Below, piece after piece: positions 33,603-43,105 of a stretch of 64,000 bases of DNA. The stretch comes from Mitsuaria sp. WAJ17 (GTDB lineage: Bacteria > Pseudomonadota > Gammaproteobacteria > Burkholderiales > Burkholderiaceae_C), in NCBI RefSeq assembly GCF_014174515.1, contig NZ_JACJUG010000008.1, positions 1-64,000 on the forward strand, written 5' to 3'. The notes under the pieces are model-generated. The model was not told where the DNA came from, did no database searches, and saw nothing but the letters and a program-made list of their open reading frames with translations. The position numbers and the translations under genes are program-made. How positions within the stretch are numbered: position 1 is the first letter of the stretch; each line of letters starts with the position of its first letter.

Positions 33603-34336
33603 TGCGGCCCGCCCACGCCATCGAGCTGGTGCTGGTGGGGGACCGCGACGAGGCCATTACCGCTCACCGGGCCATCCCCCTGGCGCTGGACCTCGCCAGC
33701 CAGGCCCTGCACCTGCCCCTGCAGGCGCGCTGGGTCGCCACTGACGAAGTGGGTGACGGCCGCGCGCTGCAAGCGGCCCACGGCGTGTGGTGCGTGCCCG
33801 GCAGCCCCTACCGCAGCATGGACGGCGCCTTGCGCGCCATCCGCCAGGCGCGCGAGACCGGCCAGCCCTTCCTCGGCACCTGCGGCGGCTTCCAGCATGC
33901 CGCGATCGAGTACGCCCGCCACGTGCTGGGTTGGGTCGATGCCGAGCACGAGGAGACCGCGGGCCCCGGCGAGCGACGGGTGATCCATCAGCTGGCCTGC
34001 GAGCTGGTGGAGCAGAACGAGCGGCTGGCCCCCCTGCCGGGCACGCGCCTGCATGCCGCCTACGAGGGGCAGCCCTTCAGCGAGGGCTACCGCTGCCGTT
34101 TCGGGCTGAACCCGGACTTCGTGGCGGCCCTCACCGCCGGCCCCCTGAAGGCTGCGGCCCTGGGCCCGGACGAGCAGGTGCGGGCAGTTGAGCTGAAGGA
34201 CCATCCCTTTTTCGTGGCAGCGCTGTTCCAGCTGGAACGCCAGGCGCTGCAAGGCAAACTGCCGACCCTGGTGAAGGCCTGGGTCGAAGCCGCGGCCGTG
34301 CGCGCCGCTGGACAGGAGGCGCGCTCATGCTGCTGA
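33602..34336 (+). CDS. CTP-synthase C-terminal-related glutamine-amidotransferase-like protein
   Basis: This 244-residue protein resembles the glutaminase half of CTP synthase: [20 protein letters not shown], nucleophile-like Cys in [21 protein letters not shown], and a C-terminal [16 protein letters not shown] with the catalytic His. Proteins of this CTP-synthase-C-terminal-related family can have Cys or selenocysteine at the nucleophile; this one has Cys. The synthetase domain is absent, so its partner and product are unknown. It is inserted between trpE and trpG, overlapping trpE by one base and trpG by ten, so it is co-expressed with tryptophan genes although no role in tryptophan synthesis is known. 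Confidence 0.8.
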   Translation: MRPAHAIELVLVGDRDEAITAHRAIPLALDLASQALHLPLQARWVATDEVGDGRALQAAHGVWCVPGSPYRSMDGALRAIRQARETGQPFLGTCGGFQHAAIEYARHVLGWVDAEHEETAGPGERRVIHQLACELVEQNERLAPLPGTRLHAAYEGQPFSEGYRCRFGLNPDFVAALTAGPLKAAALGPDEQVRAVELKDHPFFVAALFQLERQALQGKLPTLVKAWVEAAAVRAAGQEARSCC

Positions 34337-34911
34337 TGATTGACAACTACGACAGCTTCACCTTCAACCTGGTGCAGTATTTCGGCGAGCTCGGGACCGA
34401 GGTGAAGGTGGTGCGCAATGACGAGATCACCGTCAACGAGATTGCGGCCCTCAAGCCCGACCACCTGGTCTTCTCGCCCGGGCCCTGCTCGCCCGCCGAG
34501 GCGGGCATCTGCGTGGAGGCCATCCGGCACTTCGCGGGGAGGCTGCCCCTGCTGGGTGTCTGCCTGGGCCACCAGAGCATGGGGGCGGCCTTCGGCGCCA
34601 ACATTGTGCGCGCCAAGACCCAGATGCATGGCAAGACCAGCGTGATCACGACGGACCAGCAGGGCGTCTTCAGCGAGCTGCCCAAGGACTTCACCGTGGT
34701 GCGCTACCACTCGCTGGTGGTTGAAGAGGCGACGTTCCCCAAGGAGTTCGTCGTCACCGCCCGCAGCGAGGACGGCGAGATCATGGGCCTTCGCCACCGC
34801 GAGCTCGCCGGCACGGCCACGCCGCTGGAGGGGGTGCAGTTCCATCCGGAGTCCATCCTGTCCGAGCACGGCCATGCCATGCTGAGGAATTTCCTGCAGC
34901 TGAAGCGCTGA
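34327..34911 (+). CDS. trpG: Anthranilate synthase component II (glutamine amidotransferase)
   Basis: This 194-residue class I amidotransferase supplies ammonia to TrpE. It shows [20 protein letters not shown], the nucleophile Cys in [12 protein letters not shown], and the catalytic His-Glu in [14 protein letters not shown]. In many bacteria the same subunit also serves para-aminobenzoate synthase. The ATG lies within the end of the upstream amidotransferase-like gene, indicating coupled translation. Confidence 0.97.
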   Translation: MLLMIDNYDSFTFNLVQYFGELGTEVKVVRNDEITVNEIAALKPDHLVFSPGPCSPAEAGICVEAIRHFAGRLPLLGVCLGHQSMGAAFGANIVRAKTQMHGKTSVITTDQQGVFSELPKDFTVVRYHSLVVEEATFPKEFVVTARSEDGEIMGLRHRELAGTATPLEGVQFHPESILSEHGHAMLRNFLQLKR

Positions 34912-34963
34912 GCGGCATCCGCCGCAGCGGGCCAGCGCATGTTTGCCAAGGAGTAGCCAGGCC

Positions 34964-35986
34964 ATGATTGACTTGCGTAGCGACACAGTGACCCGGCCCA
35001 CGCCGGCCATGCGCGAGGCCATGTGGGCTGCGCCGCTGGGTGACGACGTCTTCGGCGACGACCCCAGCGTCAACGCCCTGCAGGAGGACCTGGCCGCGCG
35101 CCTGGGCTTCGAGGCGGCGCTCTTCATGCCCACGGGCACGCAGAGCAACCTCTGCGCGCTGATGAGCCACTGCCAGCGCGGAGACGAATACATCGTCGGC
35201 CAGATGGCCCACACCTTCCGCTGGGAAGGTGGCGGTGCGGCGGTGCTGGGCTCTATCCAGCCGCAGCCTCTGGCGCAGCAGCCGGATGGCAGCCTGCTCT
35301 TGGCCGACATCGAGGCCAACATCAAGCCCGACGACGCCCACTTCGCCCGAACCCGGTTGCTGACGCTGGAGAACACCATCGGCGGCAAGGTCCTGCCCAT
35401 GGACTACCTGGCCGCGGCCTCGGAGCTCGCGCAGCGTCGCGGCCTCGTCCGCCACCTTGATGGCGCGCGGCTCTTCAACGCGGCCGTGGCTGTGGATGCA
35501 GCGGATCCGTACGCCGCGGCGCGCCGCATCTGCAGTCACTTCGACAGCGTCTCCGTGTGCTTCTCCAAGGGCCTGGGTGCCCCGGTGGGCTCGGTGCTGT
35601 GCGGCTCGCGCGACTTCATCAAGAGCGCCCATCGCTGGCGCAAGATGGCCGGCGGCGGCTTGCGCCAGGCGGGCCTGCTGGCCGCTGCGGCCCATCATGC
35701 GCTGGACCACCACGTGCGCCGCCTGGCCGAGGACCACGCCCTGGCCCGCCGCCTGGCCGAGGGCCTGGCCGGGGTGCCAGGTCTTGCCATCGAGGCACCG
35801 CAGACCAACATTGTCTTCGCCGACGTCAGCGATGCTGATCGCGCAGCCGGCCTGCTGCCCTTCCTGAAGGAGCGCGGCGTGCTGGCCACCGGCCTGTACC
35901 GCCTGCGCTTCGTGACCCATCTGGACGTCGATGCGGCGGGCGTGGACCGCGCCATCGCCGCCGTCCGCGACTACTTCAAAGCCTGA
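34964..35986 (+). CDS. ltaE: Low-specificity L-threonine aldolase
   Basis: This 340-residue PLP enzyme cleaves L-threonine and allo-threonine to glycine and acetaldehyde. It starts MIDLRSDTVTRPT, the family hallmark, has HLDGARLFNAAVA for cofactor binding and the PLP lysine K202 in SVCFSKGLGAPVGS. ATG 34964 has AGGAG upstream. It sits between trpG and trpD on the same strand, an unusual but co-directional insertion; no functional link with tryptophan synthesis is evident. Confidence 0.93.
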   Translation: MIDLRSDTVTRPTPAMREAMWAAPLGDDVFGDDPSVNALQEDLAARLGFEAALFMPTGTQSNLCALMSHCQRGDEYIVGQMAHTFRWEGGGAAVLGSIQPQPLAQQPDGSLLLADIEANIKPDDAHFARTRLLTLENTIGGKVLPMDYLAAASELAQRRGLVRHLDGARLFNAAVAVDAADPYAAARRICSHFDSVSVCFSKGLGAPVGSVLCGSRDFIKSAHRWRKMAGGGLRQAGLLAAAAHHALDHHVRRLAEDHALARRLAEGLAGVPGLAIEAPQTNIVFADVSDADRAAGLLPFLKERGVLATGLYRLRFVTHLDVDAAGVDRAIAAVRDYFKA

Positions 35987-35998
35987 ACGGGAACCGCC

Positions 35999-37030
35999 AT
36001 GCCCATCACCGATAACGAAGCCCTGACGCGGACCATCGAGCACCGCGAGATCTTCCACGACGAGATGCTGACCCTGATGCGCCGCATCATGAGCGGCGAG
36101 ATGTCGCCCGTGATGGCCGCGGCTCTGCTGATCGGCCTGCGCGTCAAGAAGGAGACCATCGGCGAGATCACCGCCGCCGCGCAGGTGATGCGCGAGTTCT
36201 CCGTCAAGGTGCCGCTGGGCCCCAAACCGCATCTGGTCGATGTGGTGGGCACCGGTGGCGACGGTGCCCACACCTTCAACATCAGCACCTGCTCGATGTT
36301 CGTCGCGGCTGCGGCCGGCGCGCAGGTGGCCAAGCACGGCAATCGCAGCGTCTCCAGCAAGACTGGCAGCGCCGACGTGCTGGAGGCCCTGGGGGCCAAC
36401 ATCATGCTGAACCCCGAGCAGGTGGCGGCCAGCGTGGCCCAGTGCGGCATCGGCTTCATGTTCGCCCCCAACCACCACCCGGCCATGAAGAACATCGCCC
36501 CGGTGCGCAAGGAGCTGGGCGTGCGCACGATCTTCAACATCCTGGGACCGCTGACCAACCCGGCCGGCGCGCCCAACATCCTGATGGGCGTGTTCCACCC
36601 GGACCTGGTCGGCATCCAGGTGCGCGTGATGCAGCGCCTGGGCGCCGAGCATGCCGTGGTCGTCTATGGCAAGGACGGCATGGACGAGATCTCGCTGGGC
36701 GCGGGCACGCAGGTGGGCGAGCTAAAAAACGGTGAGATCCGCGAGTACGAGATCCACCCCGAGGACTTCGGCCTGGCTATGGCCTCCAACCGCAGCCTGA
36801 AGGTGGCTGGTCCCGAGGACAGCCGCCAGATGCTGCTCGGCGCTCTGGCTGACGAAGCCGGTCCTGCGCGCGACATCGTGCTGCTCAACGCCGGCGCCAC
36901 GCTCTACGCCGCCAATGTGGCGGATAGCATCGGCAACGGCATCGAACGCGCCCGCGAGGCTATCCGCAGCGGCGCGGCGCGGGCCAAGCTTGATCAGTTC
37001 GTGGCCACGACGCGCTCGCTCGCGGCATGA
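35999..37030 (+). CDS. trpD: Anthranilate phosphoribosyltransferase
   Basis: This 343-residue enzyme transfers phosphoribose from PRPP to anthranilate, the second tryptophan-specific step. It shows the substrate motifs [38 protein letters not shown], and [18 protein letters not shown] [19 protein letters not shown]. Length is normal. It starts 12 bases after ltaE and overlaps the next small membrane protein gene by ATGA. Confidence 0.97.
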   Translation: MPITDNEALTRTIEHREIFHDEMLTLMRRIMSGEMSPVMAAALLIGLRVKKETIGEITAAAQVMREFSVKVPLGPKPHLVDVVGTGGDGAHTFNISTCSMFVAAAAGAQVAKHGNRSVSSKTGSADVLEALGANIMLNPEQVAASVAQCGIGFMFAPNHHPAMKNIAPVRKELGVRTIFNILGPLTNPAGAPNILMGVFHPDLVGIQVRVMQRLGAEHAVVVYGKDGMDEISLGAGTQVGELKNGEIREYEIHPEDFGLAMASNRSLKVAGPEDSRQMLLGALADEAGPARDIVLLNAGATLYAANVADSIGNGIERAREAIRSGAARAKLDQFVATTRSLAA

Positions 37031-37545
37031 GATCCAGCGCCGCACTGTTCCGGCGCCTGCGGGACGAGATCCCGCAGGCGGACCAGGTGCTGCTGCCGCG
37101 CGTGGAGGTGCATCCGCTGTCCTGGGGCCTGGGCCTCGCGGGCACGGCGCTGGGCCTGTGGGGCGTGCCCCTGCTGCCCGAGGCCTGGCGCACGGGCGCC
37201 GGCTGGCTGGCCCTGGGCCTGGTGGTGGCCGGCATGGCTGCCTGGGGCCTGCTGAGGCGCGAGCACCTGGGCTGGCGCCTGGACTTCGCCTCACGCCAGC
37301 TTGGTCCCGTGGGCATCGACGGCGAGCCGCGCCGCGTGGACGGCCCCGGCTGGGGCCTGTACTGCGTGGGCGGCTCCAAGCGCCGTTCGCTTGCGCTGGA
37401 GTTCCGTCACGAGGACGGCGGCAAGGCTCTTCGCGTGCTGGAGACCCGCGGCGGCGCCAGCCGCGAGGAGCACCAACTGGTGAGCCAGATCGCCGACGCG
37501 CTGGCAGCGCGGCTGCAGATGCGCCGGGAGGGGCTCAGCTTGTGA
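37027..37545 (+). CDS. Hypothetical membrane protein between trpD and trpC
   Basis: This 172-residue protein has two hydrophobic segments around residues 33-50 and 57-77 ([15 protein letters not shown] and [17 protein letters not shown]) and a soluble C-terminal part of about 95 residues. It matches no family I can name. It is coupled to trpD by a four-base overlap and lies 46 bases before trpC, so it is co-transcribed. An inner-membrane location is likely; function unknown. Confidence 0.75.
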   Translation: MRSSAALFRRLRDEIPQADQVLLPRVEVHPLSWGLGLAGTALGLWGVPLLPEAWRTGAGWLALGLVVAGMAAWGLLRREHLGWRLDFASRQLGPVGIDGEPRRVDGPGWGLYCVGGSKRRSLALEFRHEDGGKALRVLETRGGASREEHQLVSQIADALAARLQMRREGLSL

Positions 37546-37591
37546 GCCAGCAAGGCCCTGGGCACCCGAATTCCTGAATCAAGGCAAAGAC

Positions 37592-38380
37592 ATGTCCGAC
37601 ATCCTGAACAAGATCAACGCCGTCAAGCACGAGGAAGTGGCGGCTGCACGCGCGTTGCGCTCCCTCGCCAGTCTGCGCGAAGCGGCCGCGGCGCAAGGCC
37701 CCACACGGGGCTTCGTGGCCGGGCTGCGCAGCGCCATCGCGGCCGGCCGCAGCGGCGTCATCGCCGAGATCAAGAAGGCCAGCCCCAGCAAGGGCGTGCT
37801 GCGCGAGGACTTCCGCCCCGCCGAGATCGCGCAGAGCTACGCCCGCCATGGCGCGGCCTGCCTGAGCGTGCTGACCGACCGCCCCTTCTTCCAGGGCGCG
37901 ACTGAGTACCTGCAGGCCGCCCGCGCCGCCTGCACGCTGCCGGTGCTGCGCAAGGACTTCATGGTGGACGAGTACCAGATCGTCGAGGCCCGGGCCATGG
38001 GCGCGGACTGCGTGCTGCTGATCGCCGCCAGCCTCGACGACGCGCTGATGGCGGACCTCGAAGCCTGCGCGTTGGACTTGGGGCTGGACGTGCTGGTCGA
38101 GGTCCACGACGGCGCAGAGCTGGACCGCGCCCTGCGCCTGAAGACGCCGCTGGTGGGCATCAACAACCGCAACCTGCGCACGTTCGAGGTCACGCTGGAC
38201 ACCACCCTGGGCCTGCTGGACCGCGTGCCGGCGGATCGCCTGCTGGTGACCGAGTCCGGCATCCTGCAGCGTGCCGACGTGCAGCGCATGCGCGACCACG
38301 GCGTGCACGCCTTCCTGGTGGGCGAGGCCTTCATGCGCGCCCCCGAACCCGGCGAGGCCCTGGCGGCCTTGTTCGCCTGA
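37592..38380 (+). CDS. trpC: Indole-3-glycerol phosphate synthase
   Basis: This 262-residue TIM-barrel enzyme closes the indole ring in tryptophan synthesis. The hallmark motif [17 protein letters not shown] (about residues 53-69) contains the catalytic Glu and Lys; [20 protein letters not shown] and [14 protein letters not shown] follow in the usual positions. It begins [19 protein letters not shown] and overlaps ung by one base (TGATG). Confidence 0.97.
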   Translation: MSDILNKINAVKHEEVAAARALRSLASLREAAAAQGPTRGFVAGLRSAIAAGRSGVIAEIKKASPSKGVLREDFRPAEIAQSYARHGAACLSVLTDRPFFQGATEYLQAARAACTLPVLRKDFMVDEYQIVEARAMGADCVLLIAASLDDALMADLEACALDLGLDVLVEVHDGAELDRALRLKTPLVGINNRNLRTFEVTLDTTLGLLDRVPADRLLVTESGILQRADVQRMRDHGVHAFLVGEAFMRAPEPGEALAALFA

Positions 38381-39135
38381 TGCAGGCCTCGCTGCTGGAC
38401 GAGGACGGCGCCGCCCTGGCGCCCAATGCCCTCGCGCGCCCGCTGGGCGAAGTGCTGGATGCCGCGACGCTGTCGCCCGGCTGGCAGACCGTGGTGCAAG
38501 GGTGGCGCCAAAGCGCCGAAGGCCAGTCCCTGGTCGCCTACGTCGAGCGGCGCCAGCGCGAGGGCGCCACGGTGTTCCCGGCCCAGCCCTTGCGGGCGCT
38601 GAGCCTGACGCCGCTGGAGCAGGTGCGCGTGGTCATCCTGGGCCAGGATCCGTACCATGGCGCCGGGCAGGCCGAGGGCCTGGCGTTCTCCGTGCCGCCG
38701 GGCCAGAAGCTGCCGCCCTCGCTGCGCAACATCTACAAGGAGCTGCAGCGCGACCTGGGCCAGCCGCCGGCGCGCGACGGCCACCTGATCGCCTGGACAC
38801 ATCAGGGCGTGCTTCTGCTCAACACCTCGCTGACCGTGGAGGAGGGCGCGGCGGGCAGCCATGCCAAGAAAGGCTGGGAAGCTCTCACCGATGCGCTGAT
38901 CGCGGCCACGGCCGCACACGCCGCACCCAAGGTCTACCTGCTGTGGGGCGCTCATGCCCAGGCCAAGGGCCCGCTGATCGCCGCGGCCGGTCCGCAGCAT
39001 CGGGTGCTGCAGGCCAACCATCCCTCGCCGCTCTCCGCCACCCGGCCGCCCCTGCCCTTCATCGGCTGCGGCCATTTCTCCGCCGCACGGGACTGGCTGG
39101 AACAGCGCGGACAGAGTCTGGACTGGCGCCCCTGA
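38380..39135 (+). CDS. ung: Uracil-DNA glycosylase, family 1
   Basis: This 251-residue enzyme removes uracil from DNA to start base-excision repair. The water-activating motif GQDPYHGAGQAEGLAFSV contains D90, and the DNA-binding HPSPLSATRP has the catalytic His. Length is normal with a slightly extended N-terminus. It is the last gene of the trp-containing run; trpC-ung adjacency is common in Burkholderiales. Confidence 0.96.
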   Translation: MQASLLDEDGAALAPNALARPLGEVLDAATLSPGWQTVVQGWRQSAEGQSLVAYVERRQREGATVFPAQPLRALSLTPLEQVRVVILGQDPYHGAGQAEGLAFSVPPGQKLPPSLRNIYKELQRDLGQPPARDGHLIAWTHQGVLLLNTSLTVEEGAAGSHAKKGWEALTDALIAATAAHAAPKVYLLWGAHAQAKGPLIAAAGPQHRVLQANHPSPLSATRPPLPFIGCGHFSAARDWLEQRGQSLDWRP

Positions 39136-39312
39136 GGCGCTCCGCAGCGGCGCTGCCGAAGGGGTGGGCTTGGGTTCGCACAAGATGCGCTGCTCTGCAT
39201 AACTTCCCTGATGTGTGCCCAAGAGAATTCCGGTGCAATCGGCGGAGCCCGGCTGCGCGCGTGACCCCGAGGATCGCGGCCCATGACCCGGGCAGACCAG
39301 GGGAGGCTTTTG

Positions 39313-40500
39313 ATGATGGCGAGTGTGCGGGCTGCGGCCTGGGGCGTGGTTATTCTTGTTGCCGGGCTGCTGGCCGGCTGTGGCGGAGGATCGGCGGGGG
39401 GCGGGCCTGCATCGGGCGCTGCGCAGCCCGCGGACTCGGTGAACCTGGACTACCAGGTCAGCATGCCTGTGGGCAAAGTCCATTGGCCACATCACGGCCC
39501 TTCGATGGACGCTGCGGCCCATGAGCGTCTGATGTCGACACTGTGGGTCAGCAACAACTTCGGCCTTTACCAGGGGAACGGCACACCCGAGAGCATGTAT
39601 CTGCACGACGGGCTGGACATCGTTCTGCCCAATGGCACGCCGCTGTATGCCATGGCGGATGGTCGGGTCGTCTACCGCGGCAGCGCCGGCAACGGCGAGA
39701 TGCTGGTCGTTGAAGACACCCAGGGCGAGGGCTGGTGCTGGATGTACGTGCACGTTGGGCAGGTCCGCGTGAAGCTGGGAGACCCGGTGCGCAATGGGCA
39801 GCAACTGGCCGTGGTGGACTTCCGCGACGGCCTGCAGCACCTCCATCTGAACCGGGCCAGGGCGGTGCCCGGACAGGGCTGGGGGGAGAACTATCTGGCG
39901 CGCGATCCGACGCCGCTCTTGGTGCTGAAGGATGCCGAGCCGCCGGAGATCCAGTCCCCCTTGCTGTATCTGCGATCGGGCAGCGAGGAACTGTTGGGCA
40001 GGGGCAGCGGCAGCACTGTTTCCGGACGTGTGGACATCGTGGCAGCCTTGCGGGATCGCGGCAGCTACGCCAATCCCGTGCCAGGGGCCGTGCCTGTCCA
40101 GCGCCTGGCGCCATCGCTCATCGCCTGGGAGATCAGCGATGGCAGCGGCCGGGTGCTCAAGTCGGGGCGCTTCGATTTCACACGCTTCGGCATCCAGGGC
40201 TTTTTGCAGTCGCCGCAGCGCAAGGCGCGGCAGGCCCAATTCCTTTTCAAGGTGCCGGAGGCCTTGGGTGGGGATGTCCAGTGGCGCACGGGGTTCAGCT
40301 ACTACCTTCTCAACCATCTGCATCAGGGCCTGACGGAGGTCGGTGACGCCCGGCCTCAGGACCAGGACTGGGACACCACGGAGCTGCTGGCCGATGGCCG
40401 CCGCCTGTGGCCCGACGGGGCCTACACCGTGCAGATCACGGTCACCGACGCGACGGGCCTGAGTGCCCGCGCCACGGAAACCATCCAGGTGAGGAACTGA
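39313..40500 (+). CDS. M23-type peptidase lipoprotein
   Basis: This 395-residue protein has a lipoprotein signal ending LLAGC, followed by a Gly/Ser-rich linker. Residues about 95-190 carry an M23 (LytM) fold: HDGLDIVLPNG gives the first His and Asp, and QHLHLNRA the HXH ligands, so the zinc site looks complete. M23 enzymes cut peptidoglycan cross-links or act as scaffolds. ATG 39313 is chosen because GGGGAGG lies six bases upstream and the signal peptide starts there. The C-terminal 200 residues have no domain I recognise, and may hold Ig-like repeats near the end. It is followed one base later by a LanC-like lipoprotein gene. Confidence 0.78.
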   Translation: MMASVRAAAWGVVILVAGLLAGCGGGSAGGGPASGAAQPADSVNLDYQVSMPVGKVHWPHHGPSMDAAAHERLMSTLWVSNNFGLYQGNGTPESMYLHDGLDIVLPNGTPLYAMADGRVVYRGSAGNGEMLVVEDTQGEGWCWMYVHVGQVRVKLGDPVRNGQQLAVVDFRDGLQHLHLNRARAVPGQGWGENYLARDPTPLLVLKDAEPPEIQSPLLYLRSGSEELLGRGSGSTVSGRVDIVAALRDRGSYANPVPGAVPVQRLAPSLIAWEISDGSGRVLKSGRFDFTRFGIQGFLQSPQRKARQAQFLFKVPEALGGDVQWRTGFSYYLLNHLHQGLTEVGDARPQDQDWDTTELLADGRRLWPDGAYTVQITVTDATGLSARATETIQVRN

Positions 40501-40501
40501 G

Positions 40502-41920
40502 ATGAGGATGCGAAGGCTGAGTTTGCTGCTGCTTCTGTGGATGGCGGGCTGTGGCGGGGGCTCGGGTGGGTCGGCGGGCGGTGGCGTTGCCACGCCGCCA
40601 CCGGCCGCCCCGTCCTCGCCGGGCGCGGGCGAGTGGGCCTTGAATGATCCGGCGCTGTTCGGCAGTTCGCTGCGCCAGCAAGCTCGAGTGGCGGCGGAAT
40701 CCGTGGGCCGCTGGTTCGCCGCCCATGCCCAGCAACAGGATGCTGGGCTGGCATGGCCGGCCTCGGACAGGCAACCGGCGCCGGCCACCGGGCTCGAAAA
40801 CGGGGCGGCCGGTGTTGGCATGTTCCTCCTGGCGCTGGCCGAGAAGACTGGTGAGCCGGCCCACCAGGCGCTGGCGATCCAGGCGGGCGACTTCATCCTG
40901 TCCCGTTATGCGGCAGGGGAGTTCAACGGGCCGGACTGGCTCGCGGGAGCGGCGGGGACGGGCGAGTACATGCTGGCGTTGCATCGCGCCACAGGTCAGG
41001 CGCGCTTTCTCCTCGGCGCCCGCAGGGCCGGGCAGTACCTGGCGGGCCAGGCACACCACGAGGGGGCAGGGGTGTACTGGAAGCACGCTCCAGATCATCC
41101 CAAGCGCTACACGGGCAAGGCGCACGGCGCCGCGGGCATCGGCGAGTTTCTCCTGGCCCTGCACGAGGCGACTGGAGAGTTGCAATACCTGGATCTGGCC
41201 GAGGCCGCTTTCGTCTGGTTGGAGAGTCAAAAGCTGCCGCTGGAGCCGGGTGGTGTCGGCTACAGGCGACTGGCCAGCGACCAGTTCGTCTATCACGCCT
41301 GGTGTGGCGGAAGTGCCGGCGTGATGCCCTTTCTGAAGCGACTGCACCAGGTGACGGGCAAGGCGCTCTATCGCCAGCGCTATCTGCAGGTGGCCACGGG
41401 GCTGGTCAACCGGGCGGAGCCGCGGCCGCAGGGCGAAAGCTGGCGGCGAGAGGATCTGGCGGACAGCCCACAGTTTCCTGCCTACTGCTTTGGCGCAGGC
41501 GGGGTGGTGGAGCAGCTGTTCAATGCCTATGAAGCCAGCGGCGAGCCTCTCTATCTGCAGCATGCGCTGGCCGGTGCGAGCTGGCTGGCCGCACAGGCAC
41601 GGACGCTTCCGAAGGGACGGGGGCATTACTGGCCGATGTCAGCTGACAGCGCTGAATTCGAGCTGGGTTGGCACACGGGTGTCGGCTCCGTGGGGCGCGT
41701 GCTGCTGAGAGCCTCGGCCTATGAGCCTCGGTACCGTGCCGAAGCGGAGGCGGCCGCCATCCTGCTGTTGGAAACGGCTGTGCGCTCGCAGCCGCAGGCC
41801 TTGCAGTGGTGGGACCGCTGGCGCGTGGCTTCTCCAGCCGCGGCGCCTGAGCAGTTCGTCGGTTGGCACTATGGCTCCGCCGGCATCGGCATGTTCCTGC
41901 TGCAGATCGACACGCCCTGA
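40502..41920 (+). CDS. LanC-like lipoprotein
   Basis: This 472-residue protein has a lipoprotein signal (LLLLLWMAGC), a Gly/Pro linker and a long alpha/alpha-toroid-like domain of repeated GXG motifs (ENGAAGVGMFLLALAE, AAGTGEYMLALHRATG, AAGIGEFLLALHEATG, GWHYGSAGIGMFLL) characteristic of LanC cyclases. Cys268 in AWCGGSAGV matches a zinc ligand, but the usual CHG is CFG here (C329, F330), so the zinc site is probably incomplete. A membrane-anchored, envelope-facing LanC relative cannot be the cytoplasmic cyclase of the lanthipeptide cluster, whose own LanC is at 57534-58748. Alternative relatives are glycoside-hydrolase-like toroids. It is paired with an M23 lipoprotein. Confidence 0.75.
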   Translation: MRMRRLSLLLLLWMAGCGGGSGGSAGGGVATPPPAAPSSPGAGEWALNDPALFGSSLRQQARVAAESVGRWFAAHAQQQDAGLAWPASDRQPAPATGLENGAAGVGMFLLALAEKTGEPAHQALAIQAGDFILSRYAAGEFNGPDWLAGAAGTGEYMLALHRATGQARFLLGARRAGQYLAGQAHHEGAGVYWKHAPDHPKRYTGKAHGAAGIGEFLLALHEATGELQYLDLAEAAFVWLESQKLPLEPGGVGYRRLASDQFVYHAWCGGSAGVMPFLKRLHQVTGKALYRQRYLQVATGLVNRAEPRPQGESWRREDLADSPQFPAYCFGAGGVVEQLFNAYEASGEPLYLQHALAGASWLAAQARTLPKGRGHYWPMSADSAEFELGWHTGVGSVGRVLLRASAYEPRYRAEAEAAAILLLETAVRSQPQALQWWDRWRVASPAAAPEQFVGWHYGSAGIGMFLLQIDTP

Positions 41921-41983
41921 TTTCCGGCCCGTGAAGGCCGCGCTGACCCCGGGTTGACCCTGGGGCCAGCCCCATGCCGCGCT

Positions 41984-41999
41984 TGGTTCTAAACTGGTA
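41984..41999 (+). promoter_or_regulatory. Direct-repeat operator upstream of the GlcNAc operon (distal copy)
   Basis: TGGTTCTAAACTGGTA has two TGGT(A/T) boxes eleven bases apart, one helical turn. It matches three other sites in the window (42143, 52289 on the minus strand, 54070). A GntR-family NagQ/NagR-type regulator encoded at 43102 is the obvious candidate to bind it. Confidence 0.6.
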
Positions 42000-42142
42000 T
42001 TGTTCCATTTGGTGCGATACCCGTGCGCACCTGTCTGCTACCCCGTGAAATCGTCATCAAAGCCAGGCATCGCCGGGTGGTCGGCTTGATGGGGGGATTT
42101 GAATGTAAGCCAGTGCAATACCAATTGACGCTTGGCTAATTC

Positions 42143-42158
42143 TGGTACTAAACTGGTA
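42143..42158 (+). promoter_or_regulatory. Direct-repeat operator directly before the GlcNAc kinase gene
   Basis: TGGTACTAAACTGGTA ends five bases before the annotated kinase ATG, so a bound repressor would block transcription or initiation. AATACCAATTG at 42117-42127 is a further half-site in opposite orientation. No ribosome-binding site fits between this operator and the ATG. Confidence 0.65.
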
Positions 42159-42163
42159 TTACT

Positions 42164-43105
42164 ATGAACAAGCCCCTGCCTTTGCATCACACCCTGGCGC
42201 GCGCTGAAGCGCTGGCCGCGGTGCGCTACCACGTGGGGGTGGATGGCGGCGGTACCGGCACGCGGGTCAAGCTGGCGGACGCCGCCGGCCGTGTGCTGGG
42301 TCAGGGCGAGGCCGGCCCTTCGGCGCTGGGGCAGGGCGTGGCCCAGGCCTGGCGCCACATCCAGGACGCCCTGCAGCAGGCGGCCGCCCAGGCTGGCCTG
42401 CCGTCGTTGCCGCTGGCCGAATGCGCGCTGGGCGCCGGCCTGTCAGGGGCCAATGTGCTGGCGGACGCGCAGGACTTCATCCGCACGCAGCCCGGCTTCG
42501 CGGCCGTGCTGCTGGAGAACGACGGCTTCACCACCGTGCTGGGGGCCCATGGCGGCCACCCGGGCGCCGTGGTGGCGGCCGGCACCGGCACCGTGGGCGA
42601 GGTGCTGCGGGCCGATGGCTCACGGGCCATCGCCTCGGGCTGGGGCTGGATCACCGGAGATGAGGGCAGTGGCGCCTGGCTGGGCCTGCGCGCCATGGGT
42701 CATGCCCAGCAGGCCCTGGACGGGCGGGTGCCGGTCAGCGAGCTGGCCCGCCGCGTGTGGGCCGTGGCGGGCAATGACCGCGAGTCCATCCTTGCCTGGT
42801 GCGTGGCCGCCGGCCAGCATGGCTTTGCGACGCTGGCGCCGCTGGTGCTGGATGCGGCCGACGCCGGCGACGCCGCCGCCCAGGCCCTGCGCGAGCAGGC
42901 CGTGAGGGCCCTGGAGCAGTTGGCGCTGTGCCTGGATCCGCAGGAGGAATTGCCCCTCGCCCTGGCCGGCAGCATCGCCAGGCGTCTTTTGGCCCATTTC
43001 TCAGGCAACATTCGTGCCCGTTGCGTCGAGTCCCAAGGAGATTCGGCCGACGGCGCACTGCTCTTGGTCGGCAGTGCACTCAACGACAAGACGGGTACAC
43101 GATGA
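42164..43105 (+). CDS. BadF/BadG-type ATPase, N-acetylglucosamine kinase
   Basis: This 313-residue protein starts its kinase fold with GVDGGGTGTRVKLADAAG, the ATP-phosphate motif of the BadF/BadG/BcrA/BcrD superfamily to which many GlcNAc kinases belong. It phosphorylates GlcNAc to GlcNAc-6-phosphate for NagA. It is the first gene of the operon and overlaps the regulator gene by ATGA. The start is uncertain: ATG 42164 is only five bases after an operator, suggesting either a leaderless message or an internal start. Substrate is inferred from the adjoining nagA and nagB-type genes. Confidence 0.83.
   Translation: MNKPLPLHHTLARAEALAAVRYHVGVDGGGTGTRVKLADAAGRVLGQGEAGPSALGQGVAQAWRHIQDALQQAAAQAGLPSLPLAECALGAGLSGANVLADAQDFIRTQPGFAAVLLENDGFTTVLGAHGGHPGAVVAAGTGTVGEVLRADGSRAIASGWGWITGDEGSGAWLGLRAMGHAQQALDGRVPVSELARRVWAVAGNDRESILAWCVAAGQHGFATLAPLVLDAADAGDAAAQALREQAVRALEQLALCLDPQEELPLALAGSIARRLLAHFSGNIRARCVESQGDSADGALLLVGSALNDKTGTR

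Noticed and set aside
34781..36652. Minus-strand frame of 623 codons opposite ltaE and trpD
   Set aside because: His-, Gln- and Gly-rich shadow protein without domains, opposite two clear enzymes.
37837..40896. A 1019-codon minus-strand open frame across trpC, ung and the M23 gene
   Set aside because: It lies opposite three well-recognised genes and has an arbitrary composition; long antisense frames are common in such GC-rich DNA.
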